Source of the DNA: Ascaphus truei
Lineage: Eukaryota; Chordata; Amphibia; Anura; Ascaphidae
DNA length: 64,000 nucleotides
NCBI GenBank assembly: GCA_036426205.1
Contig: CM071573.1
Span: forward strand, 43,450,643-43,514,642
Direction: 5' to 3'
The stretch's first letter is position 1. Each line of letters starts with the position of its first letter. Below the pieces are notes generated by a model. The model saw only the letters and a list, made by a program, of their open reading frames with translations. It was not told the DNA's origin and searched no databases. The position numbers were made by a program, and so were the translations under genes. Positions 34,405 through 45,935 of the stretch are shown in pieces.

Positions 34405-34672
34405 GATGGCCCGCTTGAGGTGGGGGGCGGATGGCTGGATGGGAGGGGGGGGCGGATGGCCCAATGGGAGGGGGGGCGCGGATGGCCCGATGGGAGGGGG
34501 GGCACGGATGGCCCGATGGGAGGGGGGGCGCGGATGGCCCGATGGGAGGGGGGGCGCGGATGGCCCGATGGGAGGGGGGGTGCGGATGGCCCGATGGGAG
34601 GGGGGGTGGATGGCCCGATGGGAGGGGGGGATGGCCCGATGGGAGGGGGGGGCGGATGGCCCGATGGTGGTG
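34405..34672 (+). repeat. About 26 bp minisatellite (GGATGGCCCGATGGGAGG type)
   Basis: Tandem units with core GGATGGCCCGATGGGAGG and variable G-runs. It gives open frames on both strands with proline- or glycine-rich products, which are not genes. Confidence 0.95.
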
Positions 34673-35039
34673 GTGGGGGGGTGACAGATGGCCCTGCAGG
34701 GGCCTGTGGCAGACATGCGCAGAAGGGGCTGGCTGCCGGAAAGGGGAGGAGTGAAAGCGCCGATGAGAGGAGGGAAAGTATTGCTGGGAGGAGGGAGGGC
34801 ACTGCTCAGAGAGCCGGAGGCGGGGTAATCTCCCCCAACAACACGAACCCGCCTCCGGCTTTTTTTTTTTTTTTGTCCAGCGCGAGCGCGGGAAAAACAG
34901 CAGCGTGAGCGGGGGAAATTTCAGCGCGAGCAGGGGAAATTTAAAAAAACAAACACTTGTGCTGCTTGGGCCAATATTTACTCGCCCGGAGGTTAAATCT
35001 ACACGCCCCTGTATAGCATTATCGAACACTGTATATATA

Positions 35040-35230
35040 TATATATGTACATAAGTGTCAAAAGGAGTGCTACTGGGCGTGGCTAATTGTATAAAACAAG
35101 AAACAAAAAAGTCCAGAGCAATCTCCAATGTAACAAAAATACACAGTGAAAAAACGCTTTGGCCAAAGGGTTAACTAAATCACCCTTATGTCAAGAGATA
35201 TATAGATATTTCACTATGTATTTTTGTCAT
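35040..35230. repeat. Fragment of the foldback family found at 42280-42745
   Basis: Contains CAATCTCCAATGTAACAAAA and GATATTTCACTATGTATTTT, matching the two arms of 42280-42626, with the loop deleted. The preceding AAGTGTCAAAAGGAGTGCTA matches the right flank of that copy in inverse. Confidence 0.6.
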
Positions 35231-35340
35231 GCCTCATGAATGAATGGGTGTAAAACACTATTGACTTGAATCAGTGTTCACATCCATTTGAGTACATTAA
35301 AACGTAATAGACCTAATGAATAACCCTCTTAGGCCCTGAT

Positions 35341-35409
35341 CCGCAAAAAGGTGCTAAGCCTCATATGAAGGGGAGTAAATGTGTGCTGAAGCTTTGCACC
35401 TTTTTGTGG
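35341..35409. repeat. Small hairpin
   Basis: CCGCAAAAAGGTGCTAAGC (35341-35359) pairs with GCTTTGCACCTTTTTGTGG (35391-35409), 17 of 19 positions. It is a short foldback of unknown family. Confidence 0.6.
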
Positions 35410-35419
35410 CTGGTCCATA

Positions 35420-36560
35420 ATGTCTGAATTGTTGATAGCATATAATGCCGGTCAGTGCACTGGAGAACATGGAACAGACATATAGATGGTTATATGTGAA
35501 ATACTTTGTATAAATCCCATCCAATCCACGTGATGGCAAAAACTTGATAATACACTAAACATGAAGACGTATGCATTTTGGACCCAGCAAATCAAAAGCC
35601 TTCGTTTGAAGGTTTCACGATTGGCAACATTCTTAAATAATTTGTGTAACCTTCTTGAAGAGATTTATAGTAGGTTATTTGGATCCTATGGGGTGGGATT
35701 CAGCTGGCAGATGCAGTGATTCAAACCCTGTCACCAACGTGTGGAATGGACAGCAGCAGAAAATTATTAATTCGTTTAAAAATATTTAGATTCTGGATTG
35801 TATAGTGAACAAAAGTGCCAAGATAAACAAAAATGTTACAAAATCCTTATACAGCCTCAGGAGTTTGAAACAGTTGTGTGGAATTTAATAGGATTAGTAA
35901 TGAATAAGAGCTGCAAATTAGGAACAGTGCTATAAAGATCTGCTAAGCTCCAATAGCATTTCCTAAAGGCAAAACAATGATAGCATTTTATACCACATAA
36001 CACACACTTTAGGAACCAGGAAACATACAGAGGCTGGTGAAAAAAGAAAGAGATGTGAGAGGAATTGGAACAGAGATTGAAAAAGCAAATGCTGCTGTTA
36101 CAGACATTATTACTATTTACACAGGCACAGTACTGAACCACTGGGTCAGCTGCCTTATGTTCACTCTATACTTGCAGTATTTATAGCCTAAGAACACCCC
36201 TCCCCCCTTCAGTATCCAATGCTGCTGGCCCCAGCATTATTAAGAGGAAAAATTGCTGTAGAGGGCAAAGGACGATGACATGAACCCCTTTGATGCATGG
36301 AGGACAGCAATATATTCATAATGAAACCACTTTGACAGGGAAGGGGTTGGTGGTTGTGTGCCTACTGTAAAAATATCTGCCTGACTGGCTTTCCTGTTTG
36401 GATTACGGGCTGTGAGATCGGCAAGGTTAATAATCAAATATGGGATTTACTTATCAAATTCCTGAAAAGGTCCAAGCTGATCTTTTACCCTGAGAGGTTT
36501 GTTAGTGTGTGTTTATTACTTTTTTTTTTTCCAGTAAAGGCTTTAACCTTAAATCATTAG
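35420..36560. other. No gene recognised
   Basis: AT-rich sequence with short frames and no visible element ends. Confidence 0.45.
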
Positions 36561-36565
36561 AGGTA

Positions 36566-36735
36566 GATACAGTTGCCATGGTAACCTGGCATCACGTGAT
36601 GTGTGTTGCAATGGCAATGTGATGTCACATGACCCCCGCGGCATCATTTGACGCCAGAGCCGAGCAGGGGGTGGGGCACAAGCAGGGGAGGAGAGCAGGC
36701 AAGGAGGAGCATGGGGATACGTTTGCGCACCCCTG
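36566..36735. mobile_element. hAT right-end fragment
   Basis: Ends GTTTGCGCACCCCTG, the inverse of a CAGGGGTGCGCAAAC-type hAT terminus. The interior (GTGATGTCACATGACC, GGCATCATTTGACGCC) matches 59925-59988 in inverse orientation, where the opposite end of the same family is found. The left end is missing here. Confidence 0.6.
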
Positions 36736-37104
36736 CCCTATGCAATATGTTGTGACACCACTTTTCACTTTTTTTCTTGCATTTTTAGATTTGTTTCTCT
36801 ATATATATTACGCCACTTCTGGGTTTTTTAATCAGTTTTAATTGCATTGTAGCTCACACATACTGTACAGTGCTTCTAAATTGTACCCCCTTAGGCGCAT
36901 CCCATGCGGTTGGCTATATTATTGTTTTGTTTCCTCATTTCTATGCAGTGGAGAAAATACAAAAGACACAATGTAGTTGTGTACAACCTGCTGATAGGGT
37001 CACCTTGACGTGATTGCAGGCCTGAGCTGTTTTCGCCACTGGATTGAACTAAATTACCCATTCTTATGATTAGAAAAGAAACCCATATAGAAATGAACTA
37101 AATA
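36736..37104. other. No gene recognised
   Basis: AT-rich sequence without recognisable structure. Confidence 0.4.
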
Positions 37105-37260
37105 ATTATTCATATTGGATGTGCATTGGGGGCTTCTTTGTTTACACTTTCTTTGTATATAGTTGAGGTCACTTTCCGAGTAGCACTCCAATTGACACAA
37201 ATAAATACATACAAATATGATATTGTGGACCTGGGTGTTGAGCTTGCTAAGATTGGGAAT
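37105..37260 (+). repeat. Repeat fragment related to the right flank of 42590-42745
   Basis: Shares the order TTGGATGTGCATTGGG, AGTAGCACTCC, TTGACAC, a run of ATACATA-like sequence, and GAGCTTGCT with 42590-42745. It is a diverged copy of the same family. Confidence 0.6.
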
Positions 37261-37516
37261 GTCTGGTTGTACTTACCTTCCTGGCAGGTGCAGCGGTGGC
37301 AGAGTGACCTCTAAGGAGCCGCCCGCATCCCGGGGCAATGTTTCTGCAGCCCATAATGGCTGAGAATCTCGCAGCACAGGAGCACTGGCACTGCCATTGC
37401 ACACACCAGGTATGCGCTCACATAAGTGCACTGCTCAGGTTTTTTTTTAAGCCTCTCACTAGTGGTAAAATAAAAGATTTGGTGCGGGAGTTCGTTGAAA
37501 TTGTTGTTGTTGCTTC

Positions 37517-37990
37517 TATGGTTGCCAGATGGCTTCTCCAAAAATACTGGACACAATGGTGACATGTGCGACGCACTAGAGACACACACCCTTTCACTTC
37601 TCTCCGCTCCTAGCTGTTTCTGCATCTCCTTGACCCCACCCTCAGGCTCCTGACACCTCCTCCTGATTGGCTGCAGCTGGGTAATGCAGCGAATCAGGAT
37701 GGAGGAAACTGCCCAGCCTTCTAGCAACAGACCTGCTCTCTCCCTACTCGGTGAAATCCCGCGCCCCTTCCCCCCCAGCCGGTTAGATCACTATGACCAG
37801 AGAGGTAATACAGGTATACATATACATACATGTCCAGAGAGGTAATACCAGTATACATACACATACATGTCCACAAAGGTAATACTGGTACAGTATACAC
37901 ATACATGTCCAGTATTACCTCTGATTTTTTAACTGGACAGTATCCAAATATAGGACAGTCCAGTTCAATACTGCACACCTGGCAACCCTA
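37517..37990. mobile_element. hAT MITE (GGTTGCCAG ends)
   Basis: Left end TATGGTTGCCAGATGG and right end CACCTGGCAACCCTA are inverted. The flanks GTTGCTTC (37509-37516) and GCTGCTCC (37991-37998) match at 6 of 8 positions, as expected for an aged 8 bp hAT duplication. Inside are three copies of a 39-41 bp tandem unit (37795-37920, GAGGTAATAC ... ACATACATGTCC) and a segment at 37567-37735 that recurs inverted at 44386-44525. No transposase is present. Confidence 0.75.
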
Positions 37991-37999
37991 GCTGCTCCT

Positions 38000-38765
38000 A
38001 GGTTTCAAGGAGGCCAGATTCGAGGTGCCAGGAAAGAGGACGGAAGGTTTGATGGGGGAAAGGGTACGTGTTTTTGCGATTTTAGCCAGCATTATTGGGG
38101 AGAGGGAGCAGCGAAGATATTTCTAGTTTCTTTTAAAAGTATTTGGTAACCACATGAGGAGCTTATAAAGCTTTCGGCAGCTTGGCATGGTTGTCTCATG
38201 ATGGGCAGTTTCATCATGGGATGGCTGTGCACAAGCAAGTATAGAGGGGTTCAATAGGACATGGACTTGTGGTTGAAGTTAATGATACCTTAGCACCCAT
38301 CTCTCGATCATAGGCAGGCCGGCAGTCAGACAGCAGCACTAGGGGCTCGTGACATGGTACGGGCCTGTCTGGGGTTAAGTTATAAATTGTGTGGTACTAT
38401 TAATAACAACTGTAGCCATATTCCTCCAGCATCTTGTCCGTTGTCTTTGTTCTTCAGTACGGCCTATCCCATCCAAGTTCAGATGCCACGAGGACTTATT
38501 TGTGACAAAGTTAAGGTAGATGAGGATAAGTTTCAGGATTGATAATCATGCACTGAACTTACATACTAAGATATAATCATACTGACTGAGAGACTATATA
38601 CTAGGAGAAAACATAAAGCAATGTATGAAGCAGGCATTGTGAAGAGTAAACCAATTGCAACCAAATGACATATTATTTGCTAGCAGTGTTAAGCCTCCAA
38701 AAAACCTATAGCTAGAGATATATGACACTTGGGAGAGATGTGTGACACGTGGGCTAATAATGTCT
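38000..38765. other. No gene recognised
   Basis: Mixed sequence with short frames only. The 62-residue frame at 38354-38542 has no motif. Confidence 0.4.
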
Positions 38766-38769
38766 TATA

Positions 38770-39190
38770 ATGAGTCTTAGACTTTGTAATTTTACCACAT
38801 GCAGCACCTATCACCTGAGATCAGACTCCAAAAGACTGTTCATGGTCCCAAAGCTCAACAAAGTATCCGGCCGCTCCTCCTTCTCTTACGGTGCACCCCA
38901 AAACTGGAACAACCTACCAGAGACTCTCACATCCACCACCAGTTTAAGTTCTTTCAAATCTAAGGCTGTCACACATTTTAATCTGGTCTGTAACTGTTTC
39001 ATACGCCATAATATATATTATCTTTAACTGTGCATGCAATGTCTTGTATATAATATATACCCTGCTCATTTTTGTAACTGTATTTGTAAACATGTATTAT
39101 TTGTCTTAACTCTGTGCCCAGGACATACTTGAAAACGAGAGGTAACTCTCAATGTATTACTTCCTGGTAAAATATTTTATAAATAAATAA
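38770..39190 (+). mobile_element. LINE fragment (L2/CR1/Rex-type) with ORF2 C-terminus
   Basis: An 85-codon frame (38770-39027) carries the conserved C-terminal block of these LINE RT proteins: YHLRSDSKRLFMVP, FSYGAPQNWNNLPETL, then SLSSFKSK before a Phe/Cys-rich end. It is followed by a 3' tail ending ACTTCCTGGTAAAATATTTT and repeated ATAAATAA. The element is 5' truncated. The sequence differs from the LINE at 9835, so it is a separate family. Confidence 0.78.
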
Positions 39191-39394
39191 ACATTGTGTG
39201 TGGGCCCTATTACTGCACACTGTAGTTCCAACATTTAGCAAATGTAGTGATTGTAAGCAAAATTGCAATGCATATTGACTGAATGCTTGGTGAATCGCTT
39301 GAGAACTCTGACAAGATGGCAATTTACAGTATTTCATGGCTGACTGGGCAAATTTCATCTGGTTCAAAACCTTGGACAAATATTTCTCACTTCT

Positions 39395-39690
39395 ATACTT
39401 TATTTAAATAGCACCATTAATGTACATAAACCTTCACAGCAATAATCACGTGACAAACTGTAGTAATATAAAATAACAAATAATACAAATAACACATAAT
39501 GGGAATAAGCGCTTCAGACATACAAGTAACATTAGGAAAAGGAGTCCCTGTCCCGAAGAGCTTACAATCAATGTGGTAAGTAGATAGAACGTACAGAGAC
39601 TGTAGGAAGGTGTTCTGGTAAGTGCTTCTACAAAGGGCCAAGACCGATGTATGATGTGTATAGTACAGTATCAGCCACAGAGCTACCCAC
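39395..39690 (-). mobile_element. LINE/SINE tail on the minus strand
   Basis: The minus strand contains ATTGTAAGCTCTTCGGGACA, GGGACTCCTTTTCC, GAAGCGCTTATTCCCATTA and ends GGTGCTATTTAAATAAAG. It is the same family as the split copy at 44880-44951 plus 45673-45730, to which it serves as an uninterrupted reference. Confidence 0.6.
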
Positions 39691-40230
39691 GTGCTTCGTA
39701 AAGGAGCCACAAGATGCTTTATGACCCTTTCTCTTTAATTCCCTTGAATGGACTGCACAGCAGGGAAAGTCCTGTTACATATCTCGATTCCAGTATTGGG
39801 ATTCCAGAGAGCTGACTTCATTTGAGAGCTGAGCTCAGGTGCAGTCCAACTCACTAATCAGCATGTGCTGGGTCTGCTTGGGAATTCACTGACTTGAAAG
39901 CCTTTTAAATACTGATTCGGGCAGACATTCTCTGTTCATGGATTTTGACCACAGACTCTGCTACAGTGTTGTTTCTGCTGCCAAGGGCTGTGCCTACACA
40001 CTGCTGTACATTTTAGTTGCACTGTTTTGCTTTAGTCCTGCTGAAGAAAGCTACTTTTGTTGTTGTGAACAATATTTTGCATTGCTGAATACACTGTAAA
40101 TGCAAAAGTTTCTGCTAAACTGAGCTCCTGAATCCGGCCTCTCCATATACCTGTGACAAGCAGTAAGGTGTCTTATAGCTGAGCATGGCTTCCTAAATAT
40201 GGGGCAGTATCTAAAGCAATAAATAACTGG
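39691..40230. other. No gene recognised
   Basis: Short frames only. No element ends are visible. Confidence 0.4.
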
Positions 40231-41350
40231 CAGGGCAGACTTGCGATCCCCCACCCCCTCTCTCTTATTCTCATACCCCTCCTCACACTTTACCCTCTCA
40301 TCCTCTACCTCTCCCCTCACCTCCCTTTCACTCTCTCCATCTTGCACTCACCCCCCTCCCTTTCCCCCACCCCCACACTTACTCAGTCTTCAACCTATCT
40401 TACTCAATCTCCCCACACACACCCCACCTCCCACCCCACCACACACACTCATTCCACCACAATGCACACACAACACACACAATTGCGCTCTCCCCCCCAA
40501 TATACATCCTTTTTTTTTTACCATGGTGGATGGGGGAGAGCCTACGGTGCCACGCGATCCCACGTGCAGATGCTTGACTTTGGCAAAACCTCAGTCCGGG
40601 TCCTATTTCTGGTTTGGCTAAGCAGGGGCAGGAGACCTCGCAGCAGCTGGTGACTGTAACAGGGGAGTTATCCCTGTTCAGGAAATGTGCCTCTAATCCA
40701 GCAGGTTAACTGCTGGTAGTCAATTATCCAACACCACCTGCCTGATTAGCTTCTTAGAAAAGCCTTTCTTTTGAGACAGGAAGAGAGATTGTTCCTGAGT
40801 CTCACAAGTTGTGTGACTGACCATGGGGACAGATGTCTTGAACCTGCCAGAAGAAACAGCAGAGCTGCTTGCAAGACACAGGGGAAAGCACCTCTAAACC
40901 TGAATGCTGACAAAACCTGAGGAAAAAGGCAGCAACCCAGGAACAGAGAAGACTTTCCCTCCAACTACAAGAAACAGATAAGACTTTCCTTTATAAGACT
41001 TTTGGTATATCTGCTCATATCAAGATATATGTTTGGGGCTGGGAGACATGCTTATCTAAAGGGAGTTGTGGACTGCATAGGTTTCACTAGAAATACTCCC
41101 AAGTGAATAGAAGCTTTGTTTGACCCCTTGTTTGGATGATTTTCGTATGTTGAGGAAACAGGCGCAATAAAAGTCTTATTTAATTTCACCTTAACAAGTC
41201 TCCCTTGCATACCTCTGTGCGCTTCCTCCTACAGGGACCAACAGGCATCAATGGCCCGGCAACCAGATGTACAAGTTGGACTCGACTTCCAATGCTGGCC
41301 AAAAGGGCCCCGCCAATTGTCCCAGCCCCTCCCTCCAGTCAGCGGCCCTG
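40231..41350. mobile_element. Probable hAT element with C-rich interior, split by an LTR
   Basis: The right end AGTCAGCGGCCCTG (41337-41350) is a hAT-type terminus (inward CAGGGCCGCTGACT). A possible left end CAGGGCAGAC lies at 40234. Between them is a CT/CA-rich low-complexity tract (40248-40520), as in the similar element at 60506, and then the solo LTR at 40655-41233. Flanking octamers match only partly, so the left boundary is uncertain. Confidence 0.5.
40655..41233 (+). mobile_element. Solo LTR, Gypsy-type
   Basis: Starts TGTAACAGGGGAGTTATCCC and ends GCTTCCTCCTACA, 579 bp, with AATAAA at 41166-41171. Flanks GTGAC and GGGAC match at 4 of 5. It shares its start and its 3' region with the LTR at 30307-31145 (opposite strand). 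No internal region is present, so it arose by LTR-LTR recombination. Confidence 0.72.
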
Positions 41351-42279
41351 ATACTCGGTGTACGTAGGAACACTTCAGACCTCAATTGGATTTTTCTCAA
41401 GGCTTCCCTTTGTGTTCTACCATCTCCCCCCCCCTTACCATCTCCAAATCCAACCAGTGCCTAAGAAAGGCAATGTCCCTTATCATCTTGACTCTTCTTT
41501 CTTAAAAACAAATTTGAGTGATATTCAAGAGCTCGATTGATTGGAAAAGTGGTGCATTGAGCGATAAAAGATTGCAATAAACACTGCCTGTCATATATAT
41601 TAATAATCAGGACTGAAAAGAAAGATGAGACACTATTTATGGTGGAAGTAGAGGAAAATGTAAAGCAGAAAGACGAGCAATAAATCTCCATCCAATTTAG
41701 CCTCAAAGTGTCATAAATGAGTTCTTAAATCAAGGTTGACTGCCTCCTAACTCATGAGAGAAATTATATTTTATATTCCATCCACTAGGCACGTATGAGC
41801 TGAGGTTTACATTGTCTAACATTTTCAATCCATTTAACACATACTTTAACATTTTAAAGATGGTGTGATCTAGAAATTCTCACTGTATGATATACTCTAG
41901 GATGGCAATAGGTTTACACTCAAATCAGGTCCTCTTTTAGGAATTGTTTCCAGTTATACAGAGATCTTTAAATTGTGTCATGTAAATACTAAAAGGCATT
42001 GTATTGTCATACACCTCCCGTTCTGCAATCGCAATCCGACTTTGAAATACCATGACATTTACAGCACCACTTTTTCATTTTAATATAAAAATCAGTCAAA
42101 AGAGCTGTGAGACCAGTGACACATAACACCTGCTTTCCTTTAGTTCATGCTTAGCTTGAATTCTACACGCACACAAATGTTTCTTTTATTTAGCATGTGA
42201 TTGTGTATTGAATGTTTCCTCCATCATTTGTTTAGTATTATACCTTTTTGATGCTGGTTTGGGTTACTGTATTAGTTAT
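41351..42279. other. No gene recognised
   Basis: AT-rich sequence with short frames. Confidence 0.4.
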
Positions 42280-42745
42280 ACAACAAAAGACAGAAAAGCC
42301 CAATGCAATATCCAATATGACAAAAATAGAGAGTGAAATACCTATACATTCTCTTGAAAAAGGGTAATTTAGTTAAACCCTTTGGCGAAAGCATTATAGG
42401 CCTTCTCTCCAGTGTGGTCATACTCCCTCCATATAAAGGTAAATGAGAATTTTAATCAGGTAGTGTTAGGACCTGCTAATGGTCATGCCTTGATGTGGCT
42501 TGCAGGCTTATAATGCTTTGACCAAAGGGTTTAACTAAACAACCCTTTTCAAGAGAATATATAGGTATTTCACTGTGTATTTTTGTTATATTGGATGTAG
42601 CATTGGGCTTTTCTGTCTTTTGTTGTATACATTTGGCCATGCTCTGTAGCACTCCTTTTGACACTTATATACATATATGTATATATGTGGTGAATTTTGG
42701 GGGTTCTTGAGCTTGCTGGGATTTTGTGTTTACTCTATTTGTTAT
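42280..42745. mobile_element. Foldback element with about 115 bp arms
   Basis: Arms 42280-42398 and 42509-42626 pair imperfectly: ACAACAAAAGACAGAAAAGC with GCTTTTCTGTCTTTTGTTGT at the outer ends, and AAGCATTATA with TATAATGCTTT at the inner ends. About 110 bp forms the loop. The right flank (TAGCACTCCTTTTGACACTT, then ATATGTATATATG) recurs at 35040 and 37150. The family is unknown; it may derive from a Penelope-type terminal segment or a DNA transposon. Confidence 0.65.
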
Positions 42746-44229
42746 TCTTTTTTTCTGCTCCAATTTTCACTCTGGGTACTGGGTGATTTTTTTATTCAAA
42801 TTTCCAGTCTGTGATTTAATTTTTTTTACAACAAGACAGCTACACAGGAGCAACAGACCGGTGATGTTTAGAAAGCTCATAATAAGCCACTATAAAATGT
42901 ATACAGAACTCTCCAGTTGTTTCATTAAAAAGAATGTTAAGCTTCATGAAATATCAGCTTTTGCTGGACCTATATGGGTACTAGAACTTTGAGCGGTTCT
43001 GTGCGTTCCATAATGATGTACATTTCTAGAAACCTAGGAAAGAGAAGCTAAAAGAACTTCATAACCAGAATTAATCATAATGATTTGTTCTGCAAAAATA
43101 TATTTTCACAACTTTAAAGAATAATTTACACATACAGTGAAAATGACAAATATTTAACTACATATACACAAGACTTTTTATGACAGTTTAATTAACGTTG
43201 CAGATTTGCTGGATTTCACATAACAAATAATCAGGTTCTTCTAAATTTGAACGGTTACCAGTGTCTTTTAAAGGACCTTGAGAATAGAGAAATGGGTCAG
43301 GGCAACCTTCTTATCATTAATTGTAAGGTACTGCAAACACTGTTGCATACAAATTAAGGGGCCATGGTTATTGGAAGGCTATTGTTAAATCGGAACACCT
43401 CGTACTGTATGTGTTTTCAGAAGGGACATGAGCGGAATGCAGATTCTTTTCTGATGCTTATTAATGTATTTCATGCATTTATATCATGTTTTCAAATGAC
43501 CTGACTTTTTATGGTTAAAAAACCAACAGGGATTTTACATTGGGAGTTGGGATGTCTATTATGATGCAGATGCTCAATGGGGTTTATTAGCTGTTTGAAG
43601 GAGACATTTAAGGTATGGGAGCCTAAAAAAAAAACCCTCAATAGCAGTGGAATACCAGGAAGAAAGATCAAGGTAAGTGTAAATGGCGCGTCATTTGTTT
43701 TCCTTTTCAGATAGGTTCTCATCATATGCTTCATGTACAGCAATTAATTTTATTTAAATAATACACTTGGAATTGCATTTGAACGGAATCTTTATTAAAT
43801 ATATCACAAATCTTTAGGCCTATATTGAAAATATAAAAGCTGCCAGTGATCCTCCCTTTACCCGTTAATAAACGTTCTTGAAATGGGCAATATTTATTTT
43901 TCTGTTGTGTAATATGCGTGGGAATGGACTGTATTATACCTCGCTACCAATGCATTTCACTCTATCTATTGTTCTTGAACTTGCACTTTTGGAAAGAATA
44001 TGAAGAAAATGATGACCATCGCATCTATACAATACATTACTGTACATTGCTGAGAGTTACAGATTACATTTTTTAACTCTAACTCCTGTTTTTGTTCTAG
44101 AATAGGCCAATCCCAATTTTATTAGTCCTGAAGTTCAGCAGATATTTCCTATGAAGTCTAACTATTTTGGGATACATCACTTCCTTTGTCTCAAAAATGC
44201 CAGAGGATCACAGTAAAACGTGCGTTGGA
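42746..44229. other. No gene recognised
   Basis: AT-rich sequence with short frames and no recognisable repeat ends. Confidence 0.4.
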
Positions 44230-44385
44230 AGGTAGGGTTCTAGGACTCTGCTCTGGGGTTCTGTGACCTTGCCCTGGTGTTCCACCGCCCTGCCCTGGAT
44301 TTCTGTGACCAGCCCTGTGGTTCCGTGAGAGGATCAAAAGGTGCTGCGGGATTCCCCCTGATCTCCCAGAGCAGGGAGAATGTAG

Positions 44386-44525
44386 GGCTGTTGCTAGAGG
44401 GTTGGGCAGTTTCCTCCACCCCGATTGGATGCTGCTATGAAATGGAGCCAATCTTCAGGAGGTGTTAGGTGCCTGGAGGGTGTGGCCAATCAGAGGAGGA
44501 CGCAGCATGGGCAGAAGGTGTGTGT
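44386..44525 (+). repeat. Dispersed repeat, inverse of 37567-37735
   Basis: Shares GGGCAGTTTCCTCCA, GAGCCAATC, GGAGGTGTTAGG-like and CAATCAGAGGAGGA blocks with the minus strand of the hAT MITE at 37517-37990. It is probably a fragment of the same hAT family. A GT-rich tract follows at 44543-44625. Confidence 0.55.
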
Positions 44526-44879
44526 AATTGTTCTGTCCTGGTTTGTGTGTGTGTGTGTGTGTCCTGTCCTGTTGTGTCTGTGTGTTCTGTCCAGTTGTGT
44601 TTGTCTCCTACCTGTGTGACTGTCTGCGTGTCTTTGCCCCCTCTGATTATCTGCCTCTTCTGTCACTGAATGCCCTGTTTTGGGGGTGCCTCAGCAACTG
44701 AGCACTGTGATTAGTGGCGCCCCGAGAAAAAAAAAGAGTTGCAAACCCTGCAATACATTGTGTTAGAAACTCTTACAGATCTGTCACATTGTCCTCAATA
44801 AATATTTATTATAACATGAAAGTATATTTATACAGTATATAGGAGATATATATATACTTGTTTTTCCCCCCTCTATTAT

Positions 44880-44951
44880 GTATGTATGTAGCTCTTAACA
44901 GCATTAACACGTGATATAATAGGAATAAGCGCTTCATACATAAAATGTATA
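44880..44951 (-). mobile_element. LINE/SINE tail, left part of an interrupted copy
   Basis: Contains CACGTGATATAATAGGAATAAGCGCTTCATACAT-like sequence that matches 39445-39520. The rest of the repeat resumes at 45673 (GGAAAAGTCCC, GAAGAGCTTATAATGTAAG). The copy is therefore split by the segment 44952-45672. Confidence 0.6.
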
Positions 44952-45618
44952 TGTAGACCTCTACTTTTAGCTCTCAGACTCACATTTATCGACGTGGCCC
45001 AACGTGGCCTACGGTAAGACAGCAGGAAGAACACACACACAATGGGTATTAGAACTAGTTTGCTTATATATCTTACTTTGTCAGGTGAGGATCACTACAC
45101 GCACTATACAGGTTACTACACACTCCCCAATAACGCTGTGTGGGTGTGAGGCAGTGTCAGTGGTGTAGTAGCCACCCAATCCTGAGTATGTTGGCATGTG
45201 ATGGTGCCGGCACACCGTGGGAGCTCGTTGTGTATGGAACCTGTTGCAGGCCTGTTCTTTGGTATCAATGTGCTTTTATAGTCATTGAGGCTCTCCTCTG
45301 GCGGCGTGTGATCTCTCGACCACGTCTGGAACTGTAGCGCACTGCTTTCGATGCCACGTCTACTCACTTCAGACCTCGACCAAACCTCCTAGCAGTCAGG
45401 TCAGCGCAGATCTGCTCCAACATGGCTGCCCCCTTCTTAAAGGCTTCTCTCCCTTAGCCCCGCCTCTTCCACAGCCATTATTATTGGCTGCTTCTCATGT
45501 CCATCACAGTCACATGACCAGAGCACCTTGGAGAGAAACCTGCTAGGGGGCAATATGAGTGTGTGTATGCTCATCACACAGGGGCAGTGTGAGTGTGAAT
45601 GAGCTCATCACACAGGGG

Positions 45619-45654
<36 letters not shown>

Positions 45655-45672
45655 CATCACACAGGGGTTACA
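44952..45672. mobile_element. Probable solo LTR splitting a LINE/SINE tail
   Basis: Ends TGTAGACC and GGGGTTACA give TG...CA on either strand, 721 bp, exactly filling the break in an older repeat. Flanking tetramers TATA and TAAA match at 3 of 4. Near the right end are three related tandem units containing CTCATCACACAGGGG with a GT run at 45623-45652. Orientation cannot be decided and no internal coding region is present. Confidence 0.55.
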
Positions 45673-45935
45673 TAAACATAAGGAAAAGTCCCAGCCCTGA
45701 AGAGCTTATAATGTAAGTGGTGTACTTAACATGCATTTTATATTATCTGCAAACCATTGTGGTAGGTATTAGCACCTCATGTACTCTGCATAAATACAAG
45801 TAATGTTTGCCTAATATAAATCCACAATCTCTCATACAAGGTACATAGATCAGTGTTGCGGTTGTCTTTGACGTCCAATTAATTCTGTATGAGCTCAGTT
45901 CACTGCTCCACTACAACAACCTTGCTCACTTATTT

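Larger units (their letters stand above)
33106..35031. mobile_element. hAT element with minisatellite-filled interior
   Basis: Termini CAGTGTTCGACAAAT (left) and ATTATCGAACACTG (right) are inverted repeats. Both lie in TATATATA, which would be the 8 bp target duplication of a hAT element. Just inside, both ends carry related sequence mentioning ATCTAC and CTCGCC. The interior is not coding: a 16 bp minisatellite fills 33240-34115 and a second one fills 34405-34672, separated by a CpG-rich segment. The long Pro/His/Ser-rich or Gly/Trp/Asp-rich frames come from the minisatellites. It is a non-autonomous copy. Confidence 0.8.

Noticed and set aside
34157..35128. 323-residue minus-strand frame, Pro/His-rich
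   Set aside because: It runs through the GGATGGCCCGATGGGAGG minisatellite and hAT interior. The composition follows the repeat and parallel frames are open on both strands.
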